DNA of 64,000 nt, taken from the NCBI GenBank assembly GCA_021201185.1, contig JAJQFJ010000015.1, positions 55,753 through 119,752 on the forward strand. The letters are read 5' to 3'. Shown piece by piece: positions 17,458-26,307 of the stretch (within the stretch, counting starts at the first letter, position 1; each line of letters starts with the position of its first letter). Under the pieces are notes generated by a model, which worked only from the letters and a program-made list of their open reading frames with translations, searched no databases and was not told the DNA's origin. Made by a program: the position numbers and the translations under genes. This DNA is from Clostridiales bacterium. GTDB lineage: Bacteria; Bacillota; Clostridia; Oscillospirales; Oscillospiraceae.

Positions 17458-18927
17458 ATGGCAGACGATGAGCGAAACACTCCCCCGAAGTCCAACTCCG
17501 ACGGGCCTGTCTTTGACGATATCGACTGGGAGCTGTTGGTCTCCCGGCTCCGGGAGGGGGGCGTACTGTCCACCAGTGAGCAGTCTGCCCATGCGGACAC
17601 CCGCCCTGTGCCGGAGCAGGATGCAGACGGCGCCGATTCGGAGGCCCCTGCTCCTGTCACCGATGCCCCTACCCAGGAGATCTCTGGACTGACTGAGTCC
17701 ATCCCCCCCTATGAGCCGTCAGATCAGGAGCACCGCCACGGGCCACTGCCCCCTCCGGAGTCGCTGGATATTCCCGGAAAGGAGCCGACCGAGCCGAAGC
17801 AGCATCGCCGCCGGGCAAAAGTCCGCAGTCTGGGCGTCACCTTCCTGGTAGCAGTACTGTATGTGGTATGCGTTCTCTCCATCGCCTTTCTGGGCGCCAC
17901 CTTCGGCTGGCGCTGGGCCAATGACCTGCTCGCCCTGAATAAGGATGAGCTGACCGCCAGCGTCACCATTGATGCAGGAGATTCCATCGACGAGGTGGCC
18001 GCCAAACTGGAAGACGCCGGACTGATTGACTATCCCTATCTCTTTGAGATTTTCGCTGCCTTTACCAACAAGGCGGAGAGTATCTCCAGCGGCACCTATG
18101 AGTTGACCACAGACATGGACTACAGCGCCCTGCTCAACAACATCAGCACCAGCTCCACCACCCGGGAAACAGTGACCGTTACCATCCCCGAGGGTTACAC
18201 TGTGGCAGAAATTTTCCAGCTTCTGGAGGATCAGGGAGCCTGCACCGTAGAAGAGTTGGAATACTCCGCCATGAACGACGAGTTCAACTATACCTTCCTG
18301 GCTGATCTGGAGCAGGACGACCCGTACTGGATGGAGGGCTATCTGTTCCCGGACACCTATGAGCTCTACAAGGACGGAGACGCCAAGGTCGCACTCTCCA
18401 AGATGCTCTACAACTACTCTCAGAAGTTCGACTCCGACATGAAGGAGCGGGCGGAGCTTCTGGGGTATTCCCAGCACGATATCATGATCATCGCCTCCAT
18501 TATCGAAAAGGAGACGGACGGCGAGGATCAGAAGGATATCGCCTCTGTTATCTACAACCGGCTCCAGCCCACGGGAGAGACCCTGGGCAAGCTACAGATG
18601 GACTCCACCATCCAGTATATCCTGGAGGAGCGCAAGGAGCAGCTCACAGAGGAGGACCTGGCCATCGACAGTCCCTATAACACCTATCTCTATGAGGGGC
18701 TCCCCGCCGGAACCATCTGCAACCCCGGCATGGAGGCCATCGAGGCGGCGCTTTATCCCAATAACACCACCTATTACTACTTCATTCTGGGCGACGATGA
18801 TACGACTCACTTCTTTGCCACCTATGAGGAGTTCAACAATTACCGCAATGGCATTACGACCGACACCTCTGACAGTGAGATCACCGACGATGATTTCTAT
18901 GTGGAGGACGAGGATCTGGGCGAATGA
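17458..18927 (+). CDS. mltG: Endolytic peptidoglycan transglycosylase MltG
   Basis: 489 residues with AAAGGAGG upstream. A long, acidic, low-complexity cytoplasmic N-terminus (about 125 residues) precedes one membrane helix (about 126-150), a LysM-like domain, and the YceG domain with ASIIEKETD (catalytic Glu), MDSTIQYI and YNTYLYEGLPAGTICNPG. MltG cleaves nascent glycan strands near the membrane and so sets their length. The C-terminus is acidic. The stop overlaps the start of the U32 gene (ATGA). In B. subtilis the mltG homologue is likewise next to U32 peptidase genes. Confidence 0.95.
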   Translation: MADDERNTPPKSNSDGPVFDDIDWELLVSRLREGGVLSTSEQSAHADTRPVPEQDADGADSEAPAPVTDAPTQEISGLTESIPPYEPSDQEHRHGPLPPPESLDIPGKEPTEPKQHRRRAKVRSLGVTFLVAVLYVVCVLSIAFLGATFGWRWANDLLALNKDELTASVTIDAGDSIDEVAAKLEDAGLIDYPYLFEIFAAFTNKAESISSGTYELTTDMDYSALLNNISTSSTTRETVTVTIPEGYTVAEIFQLLEDQGACTVEELEYSAMNDEFNYTFLADLEQDDPYWMEGYLFPDTYELYKDGDAKVALSKMLYNYSQKFDSDMKERAELLGYSQHDIMIIASIIEKETDGEDQKDIASVIYNRLQPTGETLGKLQMDSTIQYILEERKEQLTEEDLAIDSPYNTYLYEGLPAGTICNPGMEAIEAALYPNNTTYYYFILGDDDTTHFFATYEEFNNYRNGITTDTSDSEITDDDFYVEDEDLGE

Positions 18928-20162
18928 GCGCAGAAAACCCACCTCTGCTGGAGCTGCTCGCTCCCGCAGGGGACATGGAACGGCTCCGCATGGCGGTAGC
19001 CTACGGCGCAGATGCGGTCTATCTGGCAGGGACCTCCTTTGGGATGCGCGCCTTTGCCGGGAACTTCGATCAGGAGACCATCTACCAGGCCGTCAGGCTG
19101 TGTAAACAGCATGGTGTCGCCTGCCATGTCACCATCAATACCATGCCTAGAAACAGTGAGGTCAAAGATCTCCCCGCCTGGCTGGAGGTGCTGGAGGACG
19201 CAGGAGTGGACGCAATCATCGTGGCCGATTTGGGTGCCTTTACTCTGGCAGGACGATACGCTCCCCATGTGAAACGCCACATCTCCACCCAGGCCAGCAT
19301 CTGCAACTATGAGACCGCCCGGGCCTGGTACGACCTGGGGGCCAGCCGGGTCATTCTGGCCCGGGAGCTGAGCCTGGATGAGGTTGCCAAGCTGCGGGCC
19401 AAGACCCCCGCCGACCTGGAAATCGAGGCCTTTGTCCACGGGGCCATGTGCGTCAGCTATTCCGGCCGGTGTCTGCTCTCCAACTACATGACGGGGCGGG
19501 ACTCCAGCCGGGGGGCCTGCGCCCAGCCCTGCCGCTATCGCTACACGCTGATGGAGGAAAAGCGGCCCGGGGAGTACTTCCCCGTCTTTGAGGATGAAAA
19601 GGGAACCTATCTGCTCAACAGCCGGGATATGTGCATGATCGACCACATTCAGGAGCTGTACGACGCAGGCCTGAGCTCCGTCAAAATCGAAGGCCGGGCC
19701 AAAAGCGCTTATTACGCCGCCATCGTCACCGGGGCCTACCGCCACGCCATCGACGCCATAAAGTCGGGGCAGGCCCTTGACCCGGTCTGGCGGAATGAGG
19801 TGGAAAAGATCAGCCACCGCCCCTATTCCACCGGCTTCTGGTTCGGACAGCCGGGGCAATATCTGGCGGATGAGCGCTATCTCCGGGAGTGGCAGATCTG
19901 CGCCATCGTCCAGAGCTGCGACGAGCAGGGGCTTGCCACCCTGAGCCTGCGGAACAAATTCCACGCCGGGGACCCGGTGGAGATCGTCGGCCCAGACTGC
20001 AAGCCGGTATCCTTCCCCGCCCCGGTCATGGAAGCGGAGGATGGGACGTCCCTGGAGGAGCCGAGACATCCCCAGATGCTGTTTCGGATGCAGTTGCCCG
20101 GGCCGGTGCCGCCGTTGAGTATTCTGCGGCGGGAGACGGAGCTAACAGCAAAAAACGCATAG
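18924..20162 (+). CDS. U32-family peptidase-like protein (TrhP/YrrN-O type)
   Basis: 412 residues. LLAPAGDMERLRMAVAYGAD at the N-terminus and the U32 signature EAFVHGAMCVSYSGRCLLSN near 165 are clear, and further Cys residues (GACAQPCR) fit the Fe-S-binding pattern of this family. YrrN/YrrO (TrhP) proteins are needed for prephenate-dependent 5-hydroxyuridine formation in tRNA, and the mltG neighbour supports this subgroup rather than a collagenase. Here one gene is present where B. subtilis has two, and the methyltransferase gene yrrM (trmR) is absent. Confidence 0.88.
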   Translation: MSAENPPLLELLAPAGDMERLRMAVAYGADAVYLAGTSFGMRAFAGNFDQETIYQAVRLCKQHGVACHVTINTMPRNSEVKDLPAWLEVLEDAGVDAIIVADLGAFTLAGRYAPHVKRHISTQASICNYETARAWYDLGASRVILARELSLDEVAKLRAKTPADLEIEAFVHGAMCVSYSGRCLLSNYMTGRDSSRGACAQPCRYRYTLMEEKRPGEYFPVFEDEKGTYLLNSRDMCMIDHIQELYDAGLSSVKIEGRAKSAYYAAIVTGAYRHAIDAIKSGQALDPVWRNEVEKISHRPYSTGFWFGQPGQYLADERYLREWQICAIVQSCDEQGLATLSLRNKFHAGDPVEIVGPDCKPVSFPAPVMEAEDGTSLEEPRHPQMLFRMQLPGPVPPLSILRRETELTAKNA

Positions 20163-20169
20163 TACAATA

Positions 20170-20205
20170 ACAGACCCGCCGAGGGAATTCCTCCGGCGGG
20201 TCTGT
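20170..20205 (+). terminator. Terminator after the U32 gene (copy 1 of a repeated hairpin)
   Basis: Stem ACAGACCCGCCG / CGGCGGGTCTGT around an 11-nt loop, then CTGTTACTGTTTTCT. The same stem recurs at 22037-22074. Confidence 0.8.
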
Positions 20206-20249
20206 CTGTTACTGTTTTCTCTTTCCAAATTGATATGAACGGCTACAGG

Positions 20250-21892
20250 TCATTCTCCGGTGGCCTCCCGATACTCTGCGGAACCTACGTCGCTCCAGCT
20301 ATGTTTGTCGCCGGGAATGACCTCACCGGACTGCTGATTCACAGCATAAAATTCCAGGATGGTGGTGCTTTTGGCCTCGCTGCCGTCGGAGGCGATGTAA
20401 TCTTCGTAGTAGACGAAAATATCACATTCTCCGTTGTCCGACTCCCGGTCATAGACCAGTCTGCCCCGGACGGTAACCGTCTCATCCTCCTCCCATGGTT
20501 CCGACCACAGGATAACGTAGACGGTGCCTTTTGCGGACTCGGTTGGCTCCAGGGCTTCCAGTCCCGTGCTGTCCAGATTTCCGCTATCCGCCAGATATTG
20601 GGCAATCAGCAGCAGCTCCTCCTTCCGACGGGTCTGAGCAGCAGTCTCCGCCCGTTCCTCTGCGGTCAGGTAGGCGTCCTCGTCTGTCGATCCGTCATCC
20701 ACTTCCTCGACGGGAGATTCGCTTTCTACGGCAGGAATACTTTCACCGTTCTCCGTCTCGCTCTCCACAGCGGCAGCCTTGCTTTCCTCATCCCCACTCT
20801 CCACCGGGCCATAGTAGTGACGCAGGAAGGGGCCGTCGGCTTCATAATAGCTGTTGGTATTGCCTCCGGCCTCAGGTAGTTTTCCTGGGTGACGATCAGC
20901 AGCCCGCCGCCCACGTCCTCCTCTGGGTCCAGCAGGCCGACCTGGAACAGTCCGTTGCATACCAGAAAAACCAACACCAACAGCGTCAATATCGCTGTCA
21001 CCAATCCGGTGCAGATACGCGACGGGATACGCCGGAAATGCCGCCGAAGTCGGCCTGTCAGCTTGTAAATCAAGGTCAGCGCCAGTATTGCCAAGCCCCA
21101 GAAAATCACCAACAGAGAAAATGCGGCAAACGCCGTTCGATATTCATATCCGCTGGGCAGCAGCATGGCAATCCCGTAATACCAGGCGGTATAACCTGTC
21201 AGCAGTGCCACACATAGCGGCAGTAACACAGAGCGCTTCGGTTCCGGGCCTCCCCAGTTTGTCACGGCGTTCACCAGTCGGTCGGACGCATTTTCGTCAA
21301 ACAGGCCGTCCAGCTCCGTATCCGTCAGGTATCCCGCTTTTTCTATGGGGATGGTCTTACAGCGCAGCAGAGCGTCCGTACACAGGGCTTCGTCTCCATC
21401 CAATCGGGCAGATGCCGCCTGATAGAAATAGAACGTTTTCAACTGCTCCTTGGTCAGCCTCTCCGTGACAAGCCTGGTCAGGTCCTCCAACGCCTGCTCG
21501 GGGCGGCCCAGGCATAAATCAAGCCTGGCCATCGCCAGCAGGCATGCGTTGCGGGTGGCGGTATCCTTTCTCCAATGACAGAGATAGTCATTATAGTCCC
21601 GGCGGCTCTGGAGACCTGACCGACTCACTCTCCGCCTGGTCAGTTCATTCCAAACCCGAAGAAGCAGGCACAGAACGAAGACCGTACCCACCGCCAGCAG
21701 AAAATATCCCCAACCACGGTCTAAGGTTTCCGTCCCGTCATAAAGCTCTTTTCCAGAAAATACAATGTAGAAAATGAGCAGTATCAATGTCAATACTCGG
21801 AACACCAGAGTGTGTCTTTGCTGTGCCCGTCCTGCTCTGTAGCCATAGCTGCCGGTTGCAGTACGCTCCTTTGTAGCGCCAAAGTGTTTCAT
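20250..21892 (-). pseudogene. Large membrane protein of unknown function, broken by a frameshift
   Basis: From ATG 21892 the first about 330 codons encode two N-terminal membrane helices (at about 31-47 and 63-80), a soluble TPR-like helical part (LLAMARLDLCLGRPEQALEDL), and three further helices (about 229-320). Near 20885 the sensible reading moves to the -1 frame: VTQENYL in frame one continues as PEAGGNTNSYYEADGPFLRH in the other and runs to a natural-looking end at 20250. Past the junction the original frame has Arg/Pro-rich shadow composition. A one-base deletion is the simplest cause. The bases there (GGAAAAC) are not a good slippery heptamer. Family not recognised. Confidence 0.7.
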
Positions 21893-21942
21893 GCCATCGC
21901 TTCCTTGTCAAAATCAGCAGAGCCTTTGACCTTGCCGCTTTT

Positions 21943-21971
21943 ATTATACACCTGCACATCGTCACATGCAA
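21943..21971 (-). promoter_or_regulatory. Sigma-A promoter for the frameshifted membrane protein
   Basis: Minus strand TTGCAT (21971-21966), 17-bp spacer, TATAAT (21948-21943). Confidence 0.7.
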
Positions 21972-22036
21972 GAAAGGGCGGTCTGGCCTCAAGTGGTCCA
22001 TAGTTCAGGGAACACTGAACAAGCTCCAATGCGACA

Positions 22037-22074
22037 ACAGACCCGCCGAGAGGGTGTCCCTCCGGCGGGTCTGT
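22037..22074 (-). terminator. Terminator-like hairpin after the aldolase gene (copy 2)
   Basis: Same stem as at 20170-20205 (ACAGACCCGCCG / CGGCGGGTCTGT) with a different 14-nt loop. It lies 18 bp after the aldolase stop. The U-run is poor on both strands. Confidence 0.6.
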
Positions 22075-22091
22075 CTGTCCTTGTCTGTAGC

Positions 22092-23069
22092 CTACAGCGT
22101 GTCATCCACCAGCTCGTGGAAAAAATTGTAGTAGTCCTTTCTGCCCTCCTTGATGAACTTGATGGCAAAGGAGGGATGAGCATTGAGCTGGCCCGTGAGA
22201 AGGTAGGGGATGTCATAGCCCCAGGTCAGCCCCTGCTCCCGGAGAGGCAGGATATAGTTCTCCACAAATTTCAGGATGGGGATGGTCTTGTACTTGGGGT
22301 TGCGGAGGAAGCTCAGCAGGCCCTCCAGGTGGCAGTTGCCAGCTCCCCGGCCCAGTCCGTTGACGGTGGCGTCCAGATAGGTGGCGCCCACCCCCTTGTT
22401 CATGGCCTCGATGGTGTTGGCAAAGGCCAGCTGCTGGTTGTTGTGGGCATGGATGCCCACCTTTTTGCCGTATTTGTCGGCGACCTCCATATACTGGTCG
22501 GTGAGCCGCCGAATCTGCTCCGGGTAGAAGGAGCCGAAGCTGTCCACCAGATAGATGACGTCTACACTGGACTGGCCCAGCAGCTCCAGGCTGTTTTTCA
22601 GGTCCTCCCCGTTGACCTTGGAGACGGCCATAATGTTCACCGTAGCCTCATAGCCCTTGTTCTTGGCGTCCTCCACCATATCGATAGCGGTGGGGATGGC
22701 GTTGACATAGGTGGCCACGCGAATGGTGTCGATAACGCTATCCGCCTTGGGGATGATGTCCTTTTTGTAGTCGCACCGGCCCACGTCCGCCATGACGGAA
22801 ATTTTCAGGTCGGTATCGTTGTCCCCCACGATAGCCCGGATGTCCTCCTCATCGCAGAACTTCCACTTGCCGTATCGGTCGGGGCTGAAAATCTTCTTAT
22901 CGCACTTATAGCCAAACTCCATGTAGTCCACTCCGGCCTTCAGATCGGCCTGATAGAGGGCTTTGGCGAAATCGTCGGAAAATTTAGAATCGTTGACCAG
23001 TCCGCCATCCCGCAGGGTGCAGTCCAGCACTCTCAGGTTCGGTACATAGGAGATCAGATTGGCGTTCAT
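22092..23069 (-). CDS. HMGL-like aldolase (DRE-TIM metallolyase superfamily)
   Basis: 325 residues from ATG 23069, which has GAGGTG 6 nt upstream; a GTG three codons earlier is possible. The N-terminus carries the superfamily signature LDCTLRDGG (metal Asp and catalytic Arg), and GIHAHNNQQLAFANT near residue 210 supplies the metal-binding HxH. Relatives include 4-hydroxy-2-oxovalerate aldolase and the catalytic domain of isopropylmalate/homocitrate synthases. There is no LeuA-type regulatory domain and no partner dehydrogenase, so the substrate is unknown. It stands alone between two hairpins. Confidence 0.82.
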   Translation of the reverse strand: MNANLISYVPNLRVLDCTLRDGGLVNDSKFSDDFAKALYQADLKAGVDYMEFGYKCDKKIFSPDRYGKWKFCDEEDIRAIVGDNDTDLKISVMADVGRCDYKKDIIPKADSVIDTIRVATYVNAIPTAIDMVEDAKNKGYEATVNIMAVSKVNGEDLKNSLELLGQSSVDVIYLVDSFGSFYPEQIRRLTDQYMEVADKYGKKVGIHAHNNQQLAFANTIEAMNKGVGATYLDATVNGLGRGAGNCHLEGLLSFLRNPKYKTIPILKFVENYILPLREQGLTWGYDIPYLLTGQLNAHPSFAIKFIKEGRKDYYNFFHELVDDTL

Positions 23070-23278
23070 AGCAGGCACCTCGTTCCAGTTCGTTAGGGTC
23101 TGTCAGACGCAGACCTTTAATAGAATACCGCCCTTGCCTGTTTCTGTCAAGAAAAAGAGCGGAAAAAATCGGAAATGCCCTCAAAGGACTCTGTTCTGTC
23201 CGTCCGCCCTGTGCCAAGTCACACCTTCCCTCCCAGCAGTTTCATATGAGTTTTTTTCATTTGTTCCCCCCTCTGCTA

Positions 23279-23307
23279 TTGACCTTTTTCCCGTAAATCT
23301 ATATAAT
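23279..23307 (+). promoter_or_regulatory. Strong sigma-A promoter of the hydrogenase operon
   Basis: TTGACC (23279-23284), exactly 17-bp spacer, TATAAT (23302-23307). Predicted start near 23314, leader about 90 nt. The stretch 23079-23404 holds no gene. The leader shows no obvious riboswitch; the ribosome site GGAGGAGG lies 6-7 nt before the ATG. Confidence 0.88.
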
Positions 23308-23404
23308 TACAACGTATGAAAAAAATAAATTCCTGTCAAAAATCGCGAATGAAAACGTTTCGGCATCGGTTGCCCAGACCGCTGCCGCACGGAGGAGGTT
23401 CAAT

Positions 23405-24487
23405 ATGAGCTACACCATCCCCATCGGCCCCTACCATCCCGCGCTGGAGGAGCCGATCCACGCCCGTCTCACGGTGGACGGAGAGGAGATCACCGACGCC
23501 AGTGTGTTTGTGGGCTACAATCACCGGGGCATCGAGAAGCTGGCCCAGGAGCGGAATTTCATCCAGACCCTGGTGCTGGTGGAACGGGTCTGCGGCATTT
23601 GCTCCCACTCTCACTCTCTGACCTATGCCATGTGCATCGAGCACATCGCCGGGATGGAGGTTCCCAAGCGGGGACAGTATATCCGGGTCATCATCGAGGA
23701 GCTGGAGCGCATTCACTCCCACCTGCTCTGGCTGGGCATCGCCTGCCATATTGTGGGTCATGACAGCATGTTCATGCAAATCTGGAACGACCGGGAGCGC
23801 ACCATGGACACGCTGGAGGCCCTCACGGGCAACCGGGTCAACTACGCCATGAACACCATCGGCGGGGCACGGCGGGATTTGGACGACAACAAGCGAAAGC
23901 TCCTGATGGAGGCCATGGACGACCTGGAGCAGAAGATGGGTCCCATCACCCATTTCCTCACCACAGACAAGACCCTTGCCATGCGCACCAAGGGAGTAGG
24001 CGTGCTCACCACTGAGGACGCCATCCGGCTGGGGGCCGCCGGGCCCCACTCCCGGGCCTCCGGGGTGGACGCCGACGTCCGCCGGGACGCTCCCTACTCC
24101 TCCTATGAGGACTTTGAGTTTGCCGTCCCCGTCCAGCAGTCCTGCGATGTCTATGCCCGGGTGGTCATCCGGGTGCAGGAAATCTATGAGAGCATCAAAA
24201 TCATCCGTCAGGCGGTGGACAATCTGCCGGAAGGGCCCATCAATCTGGGCAACAAGATTCCCAAGGTGCCCGCCGGAGAGTTTACTGCCCGGCATGAGGC
24301 CCCCCGTGGGCCCCTGGTCTACAAGGTGGTCACCGACGGCGGCCTCACCAACTACCGGCTGAGTCTCCACGTCCCCACCTTCCGCAATGCCCCCACCGTT
24401 CCCACCATGCTAAAGGGAAACACTGTGGCCGATGCCGGGCTGATCGTGGCCTCCATCGACCCCTGCTTCTCCTGCCTGGATCGGTAA
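23405..24487 (+). CDS. mbhL: Group 4 [NiFe] hydrogenase large (catalytic) subunit, MbhL/EchE type
   Basis: 360 residues. The N-terminal Ni-binding motif is RVCGICSHSHS (RxCGxC, residues about 60-70) and the C-terminal motif is DPCFSC (DPCxxC), so all four Ni-Fe cysteines are present. This makes it a hydrogenase rather than a complex I NuoD or an MBS sulfane reductase subunit. The protein stops two residues after the last Cys (SCLDR), so there is no C-terminal extension to be removed by a maturation protease. It is expected to reduce protons with electrons from ferredoxin on the cytoplasmic side of the membrane complex. It is first in the operon and one base before hypA. Confidence 0.95.
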   Translation: MSYTIPIGPYHPALEEPIHARLTVDGEEITDASVFVGYNHRGIEKLAQERNFIQTLVLVERVCGICSHSHSLTYAMCIEHIAGMEVPKRGQYIRVIIEELERIHSHLLWLGIACHIVGHDSMFMQIWNDRERTMDTLEALTGNRVNYAMNTIGGARRDLDDNKRKLLMEAMDDLEQKMGPITHFLTTDKTLAMRTKGVGVLTTEDAIRLGAAGPHSRASGVDADVRRDAPYSSYEDFEFAVPVQQSCDVYARVVIRVQEIYESIKIIRQAVDNLPEGPINLGNKIPKVPAGEFTARHEAPRGPLVYKVVTDGGLTNYRLSLHVPTFRNAPTVPTMLKGNTVADAGLIVASIDPCFSCLDR

Positions 24488-24488
24488 G

Positions 24489-24830
24489 ATGCACGAGCTG
24501 GCCATCACCCAGAGTATTCTGGACATTGCTCAGACCGCCGCTCGGGAACACAATGTCACCCGTGTGCGGGAGGTGCGCATCAAGCTGGGAGAGTATTGCG
24601 GTGTGGTCCCCCAATGCGTCCAGTATTACTTCGACGTCATCAGCAAGGGGACTGTCGCCGAGGGCGCAGTATTGACGATGGAGCGTCTCCCCATCCTCAT
24701 GCGCTGTGAGGACTGCCGATGGGAGGGGCAGGTGGACAAACTGCACATTGTCTGCCCCGACTGCGGGAGCACCCGTCTGAAGCTGCTTCAGGGCAGAGAA
24801 TTTTATGTAGAGAGTTTGGAGGTAGATTAG
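24489..24830 (+). CDS. hypA: Hydrogenase nickel incorporation protein HypA
   Basis: 113 residues. It begins MHELAIT, whose His2 is the Ni ligand, and has the zinc loop CEDC...CPDC near residues 73-97. HypA delivers nickel to the large-subunit precursor together with HypB. It lies between mbhL and hypB, with 1- and 6-bp gaps, and ends in TAG. Confidence 0.95.
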   Translation: MHELAITQSILDIAQTAAREHNVTRVREVRIKLGEYCGVVPQCVQYYFDVISKGTVAEGAVLTMERLPILMRCEDCRWEGQVDKLHIVCPDCGSTRLKLLQGREFYVESLEVD

Positions 24831-24836
24831 ACTTTT

Positions 24837-25517
24837 ATGGAAATCAAGGTCATGCATCAGGTCATGGAGTGGAACGAGGATGTCAGCGACGCCGTCAAGG
24901 CAGAGCTGTCCCGCCATCGGGTGTGCCTGATCAACGTGCTGGGCTCGCCGGGAGCCGGAAAGACCAGCACCATCGTCTCCCTGGTAGAGCGCCTCCGGTC
25001 AAAGTACCGGATCGGCGTCATCGAGGGGGACATCACCGGACAGATCGACGCCGAGCAGATCGACGCTCTGGGCCTGCCGGTGGTCCAGCTGGACACCGAC
25101 GGGGCCTGCCACATCGAGGCCATGAGCATCCAGCATATTCTTCCCCACTTCGACCTGGACAGTCTGGACGTGCTTTTTGTGGAGAATATCGGCAACCTGG
25201 TCTGCCCCGCCGAGTTCAACATCGGCGAGAGCTTCCGTCTGGCCATCCTCAGCGTCCCTGAGGGGGATGACAAGGTGGAGAAGTATCCCCTCATGTTCTC
25301 CACCTCCCAGGCCCTGGCCATTAACAAGTACGATTTGAAGGACTACTTTGGCTTCGACGACGAGCGGGTGGAGCGCAGCGCCCGGGGAATCAACCCGGAG
25401 ATCGTCCTCTTCCGCACCTCCAGCCGGGACGGGCTGGGTCTGGACGAGCTGGCAGGTTGGATTGACCGCCGCATCGACGCCGTTCTGTCGTCGGAAGATG
25501 AAAATAAGGAGGGATAA
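24837..25517 (+). CDS. hypB: Hydrogenase maturation GTPase HypB
   Basis: 226 residues. G1 is GSPGAGKTS near residues 37-45; later EGDITGQ, the IGNLVCPAEFNIGE zinc/Ni-site segment and NKYD (G4) are all present. It lacks the N-terminal His-rich extension seen in some HypB proteins, so it should not store nickel. It works with HypA as the GTP-dependent Ni insertase. Its stop lies 3 bp from the next gene. Confidence 0.95.
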   Translation: MEIKVMHQVMEWNEDVSDAVKAELSRHRVCLINVLGSPGAGKTSTIVSLVERLRSKYRIGVIEGDITGQIDAEQIDALGLPVVQLDTDGACHIEAMSIQHILPHFDLDSLDVLFVENIGNLVCPAEFNIGESFRLAILSVPEGDDKVEKYPLMFSTSQALAINKYDLKDYFGFDDERVERSARGINPEIVLFRTSSRDGLGLDELAGWIDRRIDAVLSSEDENKEG

Positions 25518-25519
25518 TT

Positions 25520-26056
25520 GTGGAAAAACCGTCGAAATTTGCCGTCTGGCTGTCCACCTTCCTCTTCTGTATGCTGTTCTGGCTGCTGCTGACCTGGTCT
25601 GTAGAGCCGGTGGAGCTGATTCTGGGGGCAGTTGTCAGTGCTGTGGTCGCCGCCTTCTCCGGTCGGTTCCTCATTCACAACCGGGCATTCTACCTGTATA
25701 ACCCGGTTCGGCTGGTGATGCTGCTGGTGTACAACATCTTCATCTTCTTCTGGGAGATCATCAAGGCCAACGTGAACATGGCCCGCATCGTGCTCAGCCC
25801 CAATCTGGGCAACTATCAGGCGGGCATCATCCGCATCCCCGCCTCCCCGGACATCAAGAGCGACTACGGACAGGCCACTGTGAGTAACAGCATCACCCTG
25901 ACTCCCGGCACCATCACCATGGATGTGGCCGAGGACGAGGAGGGCAATACCTACTACTACGTTCACTGGATCAATGTGACCGAGACCGACCGGGAAAAGG
26001 CGGGCGAGGTCATCAAGGGCCGGATGGAGCGTTGGATCGGGAGGATTTGGAAATGA
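25520..26056 (+). CDS. mbhA: Mrp/Mbh antiporter-module subunit, MnhE type (MbhA)
   Basis: 178 residues from GTG 25520 with GGAGGG upstream. Two or three N-terminal hydrophobic segments are followed by a cytoplasmic domain with TVSNSITLTPGTITMDV, the hallmark of MnhE/MrpE proteins. It corresponds to MbhA of Pyrococcus. It forms part of the ion-translocating membrane arm. It overlaps the next gene by 4 nt. Confidence 0.93.
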   Translation: MEKPSKFAVWLSTFLFCMLFWLLLTWSVEPVELILGAVVSAVVAAFSGRFLIHNRAFYLYNPVRLVMLLVYNIFIFFWEIIKANVNMARIVLSPNLGNYQAGIIRIPASPDIKSDYGQATVSNSITLTPGTITMDVAEDEEGNTYYYVHWINVTETDREKAGEVIKGRMERWIGRIWK

Positions 26057-26307
26057 TCGAATTTTTGATTGCGGCAATCGTCTGCGTGATACTGGACCTG
26101 TTCCTGCTCTACCGCATTTTCAAGGGCCCCACCGCCGCTGACCGGATGTGCGCCGCCGACAGCCTGGATTTGATGTCCGCCCTGGCTCTTGCTCTGTACT
26201 CTCTGTATTCCGGCCGGGCCATTTACCTGGACATCGCCTTGGTAGTCGCGCTGCTTGGCTTCGTGGGTACGGTTTTCGTGGCCCGCTATCTGGAGGGGAG
26301 GATCTAA
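26053..26307 (+). CDS. mbhB: Mrp/Mbh antiporter-module subunit, MnhF type (MbhB)
   Basis: 84 residues from ATG 26053 (ATGA overlap, GGAGGA upstream). Three membrane helices and the conserved GPTAADRMCAADS segment between the first two identify the MnhF/MrpF family. The longer frame from 26032 would only extend into mbhA. Confidence 0.93.
   Translation: MIEFLIAAIVCVILDLFLLYRIFKGPTAADRMCAADSLDLMSALALALYSLYSGRAIYLDIALVVALLGFVGTVFVARYLEGRI

Noticed and set aside
20875..20900. Programmed -1 frameshifting in the broken membrane protein gene
   Set aside because: GGAAAAC does not fit the X XXY YYZ rule and no stable downstream stem is evident within a few bases.
23405..24487. Possibility that the cluster is a complex I or sulfane reductase (MBS) rather than a hydrogenase
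   Set aside because: The large subunit retains RxCGxC and DPCxxC. NuoD lacks these, and MBS lacks part of the set. The presence of all hyp genes also supports NiFe cofactor assembly.
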